Source of the DNA: CAZTHM01 sp041946825
GTDB taxonomy: Bacteria; Acidobacteriota; Terriglobia; UBA7540
DNA: 39,044 bases
Direction of reading: 5' to 3'
Assembly (NCBI GenBank): GCA_041946825.1
Contig: JBHGBD010000035.1
Location: 1 to 39,044, forward strand
Shown: positions 31,075 through 38,230 of the stretch, piece by piece
Layout of the letters: the number at the start of each line of letters is the position of its first letter
Numbering within the stretch: the first letter of the stretch is position 1
Notes under the pieces: model-generated
Told to the model about the DNA's origin: nothing
The model's database searches: none
Seen by the model: the letters and a program-made list of their open reading frames with translations, nothing else
Program-made: the position numbers and the translations under genes

Positions 31075-33492
31075 CTACTCAGGCAGAACCGGCAGCGCGG
31101 CGATGCCGACCACCGACGGATCGTCGCGGAATTTGAGGAAAAGAATAGTTCCGTTAGGGCGCGGCACATTCAAAGTCGAACTTGCGAATCCCAGAGGGAC
31201 GGCCACCGCGCGTGTGAACTCGGAGTCGGAGGCGACGGAGTCAAGCAGAAAGAGGTTCGTTCCGATCAGCGTGCATTGCTTGTCAGGGCTGTCCGGGCAG
31301 CGAACTTCTTTGAGCGCTGGAAGCCGTACCAGGTGCGTCAGCGGCAGCCACTCGCCTTTTGCACCGCTCGCGTCCACGGGCCGGATTCGCAGCGGTCCGA
31401 AGGCAGACGGCCCGAAGCTTTTGAGAGGATCAAGCACTCCCAGCACGGTCTTGGAATCTTGGAGGGTCAGGCTGCCGTCAGCCAGGCCCAATTGGACGCT
31501 AAAAGACTCGTCTTCGGATGCCACTTCAATTTTCTGGGCGCGCTGGAAGGCGGGCGGAACTTCGCTCTTCACAACGAAATAGAGTTTCCCGTCCTGAGGC
31601 AGCAGATCTTGATTCCCGAGTCGAATTGTCGAGGCGGTGGAAGCGCCGGGCTGGACGTCCTTGCTGATGAGAATCACTTTGGGACGGGGTGGTGCCACGG
31701 TTGCCTTCACAGGCAAGACGCGCTCGTCCTTGAGAAAGACCCTCGCCGTCAATAGCTCATCCTGGGGCAACGCGAGCGCTCCGCTATCCGCAGCCGAAAG
31801 CCGCAGCACGTCTTTCTGGCCGGCACGGGTGAGCCTTGCCGCAGTGAACGCCACCCCGCCCAATTCGAGCTCCTTTACCTCATCGAGACGCGTTCCATGA
31901 AGAACCCCCTCGCGGTCGCCAGAATGGATAACGAAGTCATCCAACCGGCTGGCCTCCGCGTAAGCGTGGAGTGGGATCTCGTTGGCTTGGCCGATTCCGA
32001 ACTGCCGCACCAGCAAGGTTGCCGGACCGGAAGTGGCATCCTGCAAAGGGACGTGCACCTCCATCTCGTCGCGTCTAAGCACTTTCCAGGTTGCTTCGAA
32101 CTGCCTACCCTCATGGTCTTTGAAGGTGACGCCGGCCACGCAGCACACCGCCGGAGATTTTAATCGGATTACGTTCTCGCGGCCCACGATCAGTGTTCTC
32201 TCATCGGCGGCAACATTCGCCCATGCCGCAGCGTGGGCGCTGCGCATTTGGAACGCCGGGCCGGCAAAGGGCTCAAATCCCCAATATCCGCGCAGTTCCC
32301 CGGTGAGTTCGGGTTCCATAATGCGCCCCACCAGTGCGCTCGTGTCGATCACGAGGCCGCCACGGGCAGGTTCGGCGACGGCGGGAAGGGCGATCTCCCC
32401 GCCGACTTTATCTTTAACGTGGAGCGCGAAATCGTGCGCGTAATCCGTTGAGAAAACCAGCGGCGCTCCCTCAACGGGCAGCACCAGCAACGGGTCTTGC
32501 AGACACAACACGTGACCGGGATCAACGGCGCGAAGAGGAGGCATCTGTGCCGCTTCGACAGCCGGCAGGCCAATCACCAAGACCGACTTGGGATTACGAA
32601 AGGACGGGGGATTATTGAGCCGCAGGTTCAATTGATCGCCCTGCGGCACCGCGAGGGCAGGAATGTATTGGTATTCCGCGGTATGGATGTTGTCCATAAG
32701 CCGCGCCAAATCGACGAAAGTGCCGATGTATGGGCCAAAAGCGGCGCCGCGCGCCGCGGGCGTAGCGCCTACCGCGTTGATCAGGTCGACGGAAGGTCCC
32801 GAGGTGAGCGCCGCGACCACCGACTGGCTGTGCGCGTCGTCCAGCACAAGCCGGTCGGTGTTTTGCGTCAGGCACGACACCTGCTGTTCTGTCGGTTTGT
32901 CAAAGCACTGCTGATCAAACTTGATGTTTAGGCTACGTGCGAGCAGCAGGGAACGATCGCGAAGTTCCCGAGTGTCGCCGGATCCTCTCACCGCCTGGAG
33001 ATATCGGTCCAGCCGCGACCGGTCCAGGCTGGCGCGATCCAGTTCCTGCGACGCGCGCACGAAGGCACCGGGCCGACCGCGTACAGTGGAGCGCAAGGTG
33101 CTGAAATCTCCACCTGTCTCAGGCGCCAAGAATAGCAGCGTCTGCTGCGCGCCCTTGGGGACCGTAACGTAGATCCCCTCTTCTCGCACGCGCTTTTGCC
33201 AAGTCTCCGCTTTCGTAAACCAGTTCTCGGGCGGGGGGTTGGTTGATCCGCGCAAGAAGGCCGCGATCAGGAGGTAGTGGACCGACTGGTTTTCCGGAAG
33301 GTCCGCGTAAAGCCAAAGCCGATCACCGGGCTGGAGGTTCGGAACCTGGGATATCGGCAAGGTCTTGCCCGCCCGGTTCACCCTAACCTCGATGCGAGGT
33401 CCCGGCAAATCAAAGGCGCCCGTCCCCGCAGGCAAAGGTCGCGCCGAAAAGAGCAGGAAAAGCGGCAGAACATAAATACATCGTCGAACCAT
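31075..33492 (-). CDS. Large secreted hypothetical protein
   Basis: An 805-residue exported protein. The N-terminus MVRRCIYVLPLFLLFSARPLPAG is a signal peptide. The chain is beta-rich: PRIEVRVNRAGKTLPISQVPNLQPGDRLWLYADLPENQSVHYLLIAAFLRGSTNPP, a later IRLKSPAVCCVAGVTFKDHEG, and repeated domain-like stretches of about 100 residues with VLVIGLPAVEAA and VILISKDVQPG. I recognise no named family; it has the look of Ig-like or adhesin-type cell-surface proteins common in Acidobacteria. It is the longest gene in the window. The ATG at 33492 is preferred over the one at 33510. Confidence 0.72.
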   Translation of the reverse strand: MVRRCIYVLPLFLLFSARPLPAGTGAFDLPGPRIEVRVNRAGKTLPISQVPNLQPGDRLWLYADLPENQSVHYLLIAAFLRGSTNPPPENWFTKAETWQKRVREEGIYVTVPKGAQQTLLFLAPETGGDFSTLRSTVRGRPGAFVRASQELDRASLDRSRLDRYLQAVRGSGDTRELRDRSLLLARSLNIKFDQQCFDKPTEQQVSCLTQNTDRLVLDDAHSQSVVAALTSGPSVDLINAVGATPAARGAAFGPYIGTFVDLARLMDNIHTAEYQYIPALAVPQGDQLNLRLNNPPSFRNPKSVLVIGLPAVEAAQMPPLRAVDPGHVLCLQDPLLVLPVEGAPLVFSTDYAHDFALHVKDKVGGEIALPAVAEPARGGLVIDTSALVGRIMEPELTGELRGYWGFEPFAGPAFQMRSAHAAAWANVAADERTLIVGRENVIRLKSPAVCCVAGVTFKDHEGRQFEATWKVLRRDEMEVHVPLQDATSGPATLLVRQFGIGQANEIPLHAYAEASRLDDFVIHSGDREGVLHGTRLDEVKELELGGVAFTAARLTRAGQKDVLRLSAADSGALALPQDELLTARVFLKDERVLPVKATVAPPRPKVILISKDVQPGASTASTIRLGNQDLLPQDGKLYFVVKSEVPPAFQRAQKIEVASEDESFSVQLGLADGSLTLQDSKTVLGVLDPLKSFGPSAFGPLRIRPVDASGAKGEWLPLTHLVRLPALKEVRCPDSPDKQCTLIGTNLFLLDSVASDSEFTRAVAVPLGFASSTLNVPRPNGTILFLKFRDDPSVVGIAALPVLPE

Positions 33493-33895
33493 ATGGAAAA
33501 GACTGTGCAAAGGATTGACGGGAGGGTCGAAGAGTGCTCACCCTTCCGTCGGATCGATCCTATCCAAAAAGGCGATCACCATTTTGATTCGACCCAAAAC
33601 GCGAGGGTTGTATCTATGAAAATACCTGGATCTTTCTATTGGGCTTGGCCTTGTGTCCCTGCAATTCTCTGCCAACTCCAAACGCCCGCCGGTCGACACC
33701 GGTCTCGCCCCCTTGGTCCATTCTTCTGTTGATAAGGGGAGCGCGAGATCTTCATGCTACGTCGTACCAGAATAAGTGAGATGGGCTCGAGGGGTTGGCA
33801 CAACGCAATGGCAAGGCAGTGCGAACCTAGATCGGGCCCTGGCGGCCTCACATAAACTGCGGAGGCTCGGAAAGGGAGTGCGTGGAAGATGTTTT
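33493..33895. other. Gap between secreted protein and XRE gene
   Basis: About 400 bp with no supported gene; open frames here are short and unconserved. I see no RNA gene, terminator or repeat of note. Confidence 0.4.
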
Positions 33896-34249
33896 CTACT
33901 CGCCCTTCGTCCGCATTTTGACGGTGTCGCGTGCCAAACCGAGCAGCAAGCTCTTATCCTTCTCCGGCATCCGCCGGAAGAGGTCGAAGAGTTTCTTCTC
34001 CCTCCTGTCGAGCGCAGTGCCTTCGGAAGCCGTGGGAGCAACTGGTTTTCCCTCGCCCTCAAAGAAAAGCTGGTAAAACTCAAGGCCAAGAGCCTTTGCC
34101 CACTTCTCCAGAGTTACAAGGTTTGGGGGCGCGTGCCCGCGTTCGACACGACAGATATAGCCCTGCCACATGCCTGTGCGCTTCTCGATGTCCCTCTGGG
34201 AGAGTCCTTTTGCCTCCCGGAGTTCTCGCAACCGCTGGCCAATGTTCAT
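33896..34249 (-). CDS. XRE-family transcriptional regulator
   Basis: A 117-residue protein with an N-terminal Cro/C1-type HTH (RLRELREAKGLSQRDIEKRTGMWQGYICRVERGHAPPNLVTLEKWAKALGL) and a helical tail (REKKLFDLFRRMPEKDKSLLLGLARD). AAGGAA before the ATG gives a good start. It follows the secreted HNH gene by 24 nt, so they are probably co-transcribed. Such regulators commonly control integrative elements; the tRNA-Arg-derived attachment sequence lies about 550 bp upstream. Confidence 0.9.
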   Translation of the reverse strand: MNIGQRLRELREAKGLSQRDIEKRTGMWQGYICRVERGHAPPNLVTLEKWAKALGLEFYQLFFEGEGKPVAPTASEGTALDRREKKLFDLFRRMPEKDKSLLLGLARDTVKMRTKGE

Positions 34250-34273
34250 TTGATTCCTTTTCGCATCGCCAAT

Positions 34274-34663
34274 CTACCTGCAACCCTTCCGCTCCCACTT
34301 GTCTTTGGCCTTTGCGTCGGCGACGGTCTGCCATTGCATGTTGCTCGGGTCGTCGGCCCCGCCACAAGCGAGTGGAGTAACGTGGTCAATCACGTAGCCG
34401 CGGCACGGTCCGGAAGTCCTGCCCGTAGACGGACAGGGATGCTGATGCTTGAAAGCATTTTTGGCTGCGGGGCTGCGCTTTATTTGACTGTGCTTGCCAC
34501 GCTTCACGCTGGTGTTCGTTCGGGTCTTGTGCGGTTTGTGCGGGCGCACTCGCTTGGTCGACGTTGTGTAGGTGTGATGGGAGAAGCTCCATTGAGCCTG
34601 CAAGGTGCCGTGACGAAGCAACCATGACGCAGCAAGAATCAAAACCAGCCAGACTTTCCACAT
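34274..34663 (-). CDS. Secreted HNH endonuclease
   Basis: A 129-residue protein with an N-terminal signal peptide (VWLVLILAASWLLRHGTLQA), a Lys/Arg-rich linker and an HNH nuclease core: GYVIDHVTPLACGGADDPSNMQWQT with the His-Asn pair and a flanking Cys on each side (HQHPCPSTGRTSGPC, ERKGC). It should cut DNA outside the cytoplasm or in the periplasm. GAGG lies 7 nt before the ATG. Exported HNH proteins of this size are poorly characterised; roles in nutrient scavenging or competition are guesses. Confidence 0.85.
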   Translation of the reverse strand: MWKVWLVLILAASWLLRHGTLQAQWSFSHHTYTTSTKRVRPHKPHKTRTNTSVKRGKHSQIKRSPAAKNAFKHQHPCPSTGRTSGPCRGYVIDHVTPLACGGADDPSNMQWQTVADAKAKDKWERKGCR

Positions 34664-34803
34664 GCGTTTCCTCTAGGGCCGTCACGGCGAGGTATTCGGG
34701 AGGCTAGGTATCAATACGGTATACTTCGGGAATGACACTGTCAATCACGCTATCCGGCTTCTACGCTGCCTAAAGGCACCAACCAAGCCGGCTGGAGCAA
34801 AGG

Positions 34804-34849
34804 CTTCCTAAACCGTGGGTCGGGAGTTCGAATCTCCCCAGGCCTACCA
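34804..34849 (+). other. 3' half of a tRNA-Arg(CCU), integration site
   Basis: From the anticodon loop (TTCCTAA, anticodon CCT) through ACCGT, a 5-nt variable loop, the GGGAG-TTCGAAT-CTCCC T-arm, CAGGCCT, A and CCA, the sequence is a normal tRNA 3' half. The expected 5' acceptor strand AGGCCTG and D-arm are not found upstream; the 5' anticodon strand does not pair well. A tyrosine integrase gene ends 14 nt beyond the CCA. This is the signature of a phage or ICE attachment site core rather than a working tRNA. Confidence 0.75.
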
Positions 34850-34862
34850 TGCTTTCAACAAC

Positions 34863-35969
34863 TTAGCAGACCTGTTCCTGCCGTTGCCCCATAACTGTGG
34901 GGACTTTTGTGGGGACTCCTTTTGCTTCCTGCTCTCGAAACACCTGCTCGATGTTAAATCGCTCAAGCTTCTTCAGGGCCTCCTGTTTGTGCTCGGGCGT
35001 GGGATGGACGTAGCGCATCGTGGTTGAAATGTCGGAATGTCCCATTAGCTCTTTGAGCGTGGGGAGATCAACTCCCGCCATCGCAGACCGAGAGCCGAAC
35101 GTGTGCCGAAGATTGTAGAGCCTGAATGCTGGTTTGATCTTGGCTTCCTTGAGTGCCTCAGCATGGGCCTTCTTGACAGTCGTGAGGGGCTTGCTGAGGT
35201 CATGTCGGCTCGGGAAGATGTACGGCCCTTTGGCTTTCTTCACTCGCCGCCAGAGAACGGCCTTTGCCGCATCCGTCAGAGGGATGTTCCTCCGTGCGAA
35301 TCGCGTCTTGCCCGTGGGCACGAATATGTACCCGTGGGTCAAGTGGACGTTCTCTTTGCGGATCGTGAAGACTTCCTCGGGTCTCATCCCTGTTTCGAGA
35401 ATCAGTGTCGCGACATCTCGCAGAAGCACGTTTGCCTTTCCCAAATACTTCCGTTGCTCTTCCTGCGAGACTACTCGCATCACCCCTGGCCCTTCGGGCA
35501 AAAGCTTGACTCCTTGGACTGGATTGCGATTGATCAAGCCTTTCCGCACGGCGTAGTTGAGCATGGAACGAAGTGCCGCGATGTCCCGGTTCGTTCCCGC
35601 CGGGCTCACTTCCTCGGACCGCTCTAGCTTGAATTTCTCGACGTGGCTTGTCATGATTCCGTCAAGCAAGAGTTTCCCGAAGAACTTGATCAGCCGGTTG
35701 CAGCTCACCTGATAGCGAAGGTGTGTGCGTGGGTGAGCCTCATGCTGCTTCTCGGACCATGGGAGAAAATCGTTATTCACGAAATCCTCGAATGTCGGGC
35801 TGGGCTCTTTGCGAACGATTCCCGCCCTGCCCTCTGCCAATTCCGCTCTGCGGATCGATTCAACATCGGTTGCTGCCTGCTTGTTAGTGAATCCGGTAGA
35901 CTCTCGGTAGCGCGCGCCGCGAAACCAGAAGTCATACCAGTAGACACCGCCTCGCTTGTAAACGCTCAA
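34863..35969 (-). CDS. int: Tyrosine recombinase/integrase
   Basis: A 368-residue site-specific recombinase. The N-terminal arm-binding and SAM-like domains (VYWYDFWFRGARYRESTG, FEDFVNNDFLPWSEKQH) precede the catalytic domain with Arg in ETGMRPEEVF, YNLRHTFGSR (box II, with Tyr for the first His), GHSDISTTMRY and the nucleophile Tyr in MRYVHPTPEH. It would integrate and excise the element at the tRNA-Arg site next to its 3' end. The start is TTG at 35969, overlapping the excisionase stop in TTGA, with AGGAG upstream. Confidence 0.92.
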   Translation of the reverse strand: MSVYKRGGVYWYDFWFRGARYRESTGFTNKQAATDVESIRRAELAEGRAGIVRKEPSPTFEDFVNNDFLPWSEKQHEAHPRTHLRYQVSCNRLIKFFGKLLLDGIMTSHVEKFKLERSEEVSPAGTNRDIAALRSMLNYAVRKGLINRNPVQGVKLLPEGPGVMRVVSQEEQRKYLGKANVLLRDVATLILETGMRPEEVFTIRKENVHLTHGYIFVPTGKTRFARRNIPLTDAAKAVLWRRVKKAKGPYIFPSRHDLSKPLTTVKKAHAEALKEAKIKPAFRLYNLRHTFGSRSAMAGVDLPTLKELMGHSDISTTMRYVHPTPEHKQEALKKLERFNIEQVFREQEAKGVPTKVPTVMGQRQEQVC

Positions 35970-36184
35970 TTCCGTCTCCTCTCTCTCGGATCGGAGACAG
36001 AAACCCTGCAACCCTCTAGGTACGATTGAACGTCAGCGGGATCATACCGCACGGCCCGGCCAATCTTCAAATAAGGAATCCCGCGCTTTTGCGAGCGCCA
36101 TTGAGCGAGTGTGTCGAGGGCAAGCCCGGTGATCTCGGCCACTTCTTCGGCGGTCAGTAATTCCTGCAAACTAGCGGTCGGCAT
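35966..36184 (-). CDS. Excisionase-like HTH protein
   Basis: A 72-residue MerR/excisionase-type winged helix (LLTAEEVAEITGLALDTLAQWRSQKRGIPYLKIGRAVRYDPADVQSYLEG). It probably acts as recombination directionality factor for the integrase, whose start overlaps its stop by 4 nt. GGAG lies 6 nt before the ATG at 36184, and the preceding small membrane gene stops 1 nt upstream, so translation is coupled along the operon. Confidence 0.88.
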   Translation of the reverse strand: MPTASLQELLTAEEVAEITGLALDTLAQWRSQKRGIPYLKIGRAVRYDPADVQSYLEGCRVSVSDPRERRRN

Positions 36185-36185
36185 C

Positions 36186-36341
36186 TCAGACTCCAATCGA
36201 CCGTATGCTCGTTTTGGGGCCGTTTGGAGGTTTTGCTACTCGCGGGCTGGGTTGACTTCCATTGCCGTAGTTTCGCAGCACGAGGACCACAATGATCACT
36301 CCGGCAAGGATCAAGATTGCCCCTACGATGGTGATTTTCAT
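36186..36341 (-). CDS. Small single-pass membrane peptide
   Basis: A 51-residue protein whose first 25 residues form one membrane helix (ITIVGAILILAGVIIVVLVL), followed by a Pro/Ser/Lys tail. Its ATG overlaps the stop of the upstream zinc-ribbon gene in ATGA, and its stop lies 1 nt before the excisionase start. This tight packing argues that it is a real, translated gene of the integrase operon. No family is recognised. Confidence 0.65.
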   Translation of the reverse strand: MKITIVGAILILAGVIIVVLVLRNYGNGSQPSPRVAKPPNGPKTSIRSIGV

Positions 36342-36748
36342 TGTTGCTTCTCCCATTTTGCGATGCCCTCGCAATCTGCTTGCGGGCATCGGAATCCCTT
36401 GAGGCTTCCATTGAAAATGCTCGTCTCAATCAACTCCGGTTCAATCCAGAACCGCACCCCGCATTCGGGGCAGGTCAGGTGATAGCGCCGTTCCATCTCC
36501 TTCACCCTAGTCCAAAGGTCTGCGCCCGTCGCACTGGCAACCAATCGCTCGAAAGCCAAGATACCCGCAGGACCTCGGATGAACACCTGAACCCCGCATG
36601 GGTCGCACGTTACGTACGGTTTGGCTTTCTTGGTAACGCGAACCTCACGTGGGGCCGCGCAGACGGGGCAAGGAAACATGCGCTTCTCAATTGTCTCGAC
36701 CACTTTGGAAACCTCCAACGCTTTCAGAATGTGAATGTCGCTTTTCAT
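36338..36748 (-). CDS. Zinc-ribbon protein of the integrative element
   Basis: A 136-residue protein with three Cys clusters: FPCPVCAAP, VTCDPCGVQVFIRGPAGI and YHLTCPECGVRFWIEPELI ending with FRCPQADCEG. The GVQVFIRG stretch is typical of small metal-binding proteins of mobile elements. It starts the operon of membrane peptide, excisionase and integrase. The ATG at 36748 has a weak ribosome site, and the frame is open further upstream into the repeat region. Function unknown. Confidence 0.7.
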   Translation of the reverse strand: MKSDIHILKALEVSKVVETIEKRMFPCPVCAAPREVRVTKKAKPYVTCDPCGVQVFIRGPAGILAFERLVASATGADLWTRVKEMERRYHLTCPECGVRFWIEPELIETSIFNGSLKGFRCPQADCEGIAKWEKQQ

Positions 36749-36816
36749 GACATCTATCGTAATCCCCGATTTCACCGTGACCCGATTCGGAAGGCAGCGG
36801 CGAAGTATCGCGAGAC

Positions 36817-36899
36817 AGAAGTTTCCGCATAATTCCATGCCATTTGTCGGGAACTTCCCGTAAAATTGGGATTCGGTTATCGGGGACTTTCCGCAAAAT
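36817..36899. repeat. Three 17-bp operator-like repeats at exact 33-bp spacing
   Basis: Copies begin at 36817, 36850 and 36883 (AGAAGTTTCCGCATAAT, GGAACTTCCCGTAAAAT, GGGACTTTCCGCAAAAT). The middle copy sits in a perfect palindrome CGGGAACTTCCCG, and the others keep degenerate forms. The period of 33 bp is about three helical turns, so all copies face the same side of the DNA. They lie between the divergent zinc-ribbon and 36898 genes, and the last copy covers the latter's start codon. Confidence 0.75.
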
Positions 36900-37443
36900 G
36901 CCAAAACGCCAAAAATCCCGCAAAAAGCCGCGAAAAACTCTTGACACGCTTTTGCGAAAACGTCCGAGGGGACGGCCCGGAGTCCGTCGGTCAGAGATCA
37001 AAGGCAGAGGGGACAACTACCGTCTGATATTCAGCCAAATCTGGAACGACGTGGAAGAGGCATTGTTGAAGGCGCAAAACGAGGAAGAGGTGATTCGAGC
37101 GTTTGATTTGGCACCCAGCTACAAGTTGGAGTTCGCCCCCATTGCTCCCCTCATTCTTCGGATCTTGCGTGACCCGAAGTTTCCGAAACGGCCCGAGCCT
37201 CAGAGAAACTTCCTCGCGGATTCCTTGGCGGGCAGAGGCTTGATCAGCCCGCGACGATCACGGGACATCTGCGAGCAAGAGCGCAAGAAGAAAGTCCACC
37301 TCATCGTCCGTCAGGATTACTATATCGAGTGCACGTGCCGCTACAAAGGCCCCGCGCTTCACGGCCAATGCCCGAAGTGCGGCACGGACAGGCTTGCTCT
37401 GCCATTCGAATGGAAACCCCCGCATTCCCTTAATCCGATGTAG
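36898..37443 (+). CDS. Basic/zinc-binding accessory protein, function unknown
   Basis: A 181-residue protein. The first 35 residues are strongly basic (MPKRQKSRKKPRKTLDTLL, then RPRGRPGVRR, an AT-hook-like RGRP). The middle is helical (QIWNDVEEALLKAQNEEEVIRAFDL), and the C-terminus has YIECTCRYKGPALHGQCPKCGTD, a C-x-C...C-x2-C metal site. DNA binding is likely but inferred. The ATG at 36898 lies within the third operator repeat. It is divergent from the integrase operon. Confidence 0.65.
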   Translation: MPKRQKSRKKPRKTLDTLLRKRPRGRPGVRRSEIKGRGDNYRLIFSQIWNDVEEALLKAQNEEEVIRAFDLAPSYKLEFAPIAPLILRILRDPKFPKRPEPQRNFLADSLAGRGLISPRRSRDICEQERKKKVHLIVRQDYYIECTCRYKGPALHGQCPKCGTDRLALPFEWKPPHSLNPM

Positions 37444-37444
37444 C

Positions 37445-37472
37445 CGTACGTAACGTACGTACGTAACGTTAA
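37445..37472. repeat. CGTACGTAACGTA tandem palindromes
   Basis: Directly after the stop of the preceding gene, CGTACGTAACGTAC is followed at once by GTACGTAACGTTA. Each is itself made of nested ACGT palindromes. A related CACGTTACGTACGG lies at 36606-36619. The sequence is striking by composition but of unknown role. Confidence 0.6.
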
Positions 37473-37810
37473 TTCGTGGATAGCAGCCACCTCCCGCCAA
37501 AACGGTTGTCGGCATATAAGGTATCTCCCTTTCGCATGTGCGCGTGCAAGGAGGTTTCCTTGAAGGGGATTCGAGGCAACATGTGGTTAAAGATTCGAAA
37601 TGTGAGAACGGCAGAATCAGGAGGTCCCAGGACTTGTCAGGCTGGTGATCGAATGGCCGAGGATTTGGTGACAGGCGGTTGACGGGACCCCGCCGAATTG
37701 ACACCCGCTTCGGATTCAGATTGAGACAGGTGTTCCGCCAAGAGGCCTTTGCCGCACACTTCGCAAATTGCACGAAGTATACGCCGCGCCAGCCGGCCCC
37801 GCGGCCCCCG
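37473..37810. other. Gap between accessory gene and immunity gene
   Basis: A 340-bp stretch without a supported gene. A 68-codon frame on the plus strand and a long frame on the minus strand have no recognisable content and look compositional. Confidence 0.35.
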
Positions 37811-38230
37811 CTAAAGTCTGATTGACTCAAGGCTCCGCCGACCTTGCTGTAGTTCGTCACCTGCTGCGCCGCGTGCAGAGTTACAGGTTCCGAGGAGCAG
37901 CCGCTTCCGCCTAGTAAGGAACACCACTTCCCACAACACATCACGGGAATCGGTGAAACGTGCAGAGGACCGAAACCTTGACCACCTCAGAATGCTCGGC
38001 TTTCCGTTCACAGCCGCCCCATTCAAAAATCTTGTGAGATGTTCCCTTGAGTCGATTGACGAGTCGGGATCAACCTTTTTGAACGTTGTTATAGTCACTG
38101 CGGTCTTGCCAGACGGGCTCTCGATTTGAACTTCTTGCTCGGTTTCACAGAGCTTCCAACACACGGGAATGCCGATGCGAAACCGCCTGGATGATGCCAC
38201 GTAGAGGCCCTGTTGCTCGACTTTATTCAT
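37811..38230 (-). CDS. Candidate immunity protein for the RHS toxin
   Basis: A 139-residue cytosolic protein without signal peptide or membrane segment (NKVEQQGLYVASSRRFRIGIPVCWKL, VQIESPSGKTAVTITTFKKVD, LWEVVFLTRRKRLLLGTCNSA). The start overlaps the last 8 nt of the RHS gene. Polymorphic toxin genes are regularly followed by a small cognate immunity gene, so position is the main argument. I do not recognise the family. Confidence 0.65.
   Translation of the reverse strand: MNKVEQQGLYVASSRRFRIGIPVCWKLCETEQEVQIESPSGKTAVTITTFKKVDPDSSIDSREHLTRFLNGAAVNGKPSILRWSRFRSSARFTDSRDVLWEVVFLTRRKRLLLGTCNSARGAAGDELQQGRRSLESIRL

Noticed and set aside
34680..34803. 5' half of the tRNA-Arg upstream of the 3' half, as in a split or intron-bearing tRNA
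   Set aside because: No acceptor strand AGGCCTG or D-arm could be found in the preceding sequence.
36883..36899. GGGACTTTCC resembling the eukaryotic NF-kappaB site
   Set aside because: Coincidental; it is one of three bacterial operator-like repeats.
37258..37944. 228-codon minus-strand frame
   Set aside because: Overlaps the zinc-binding accessory gene and the immunity gene; Cys/Arg-rich, without recognisable motifs.
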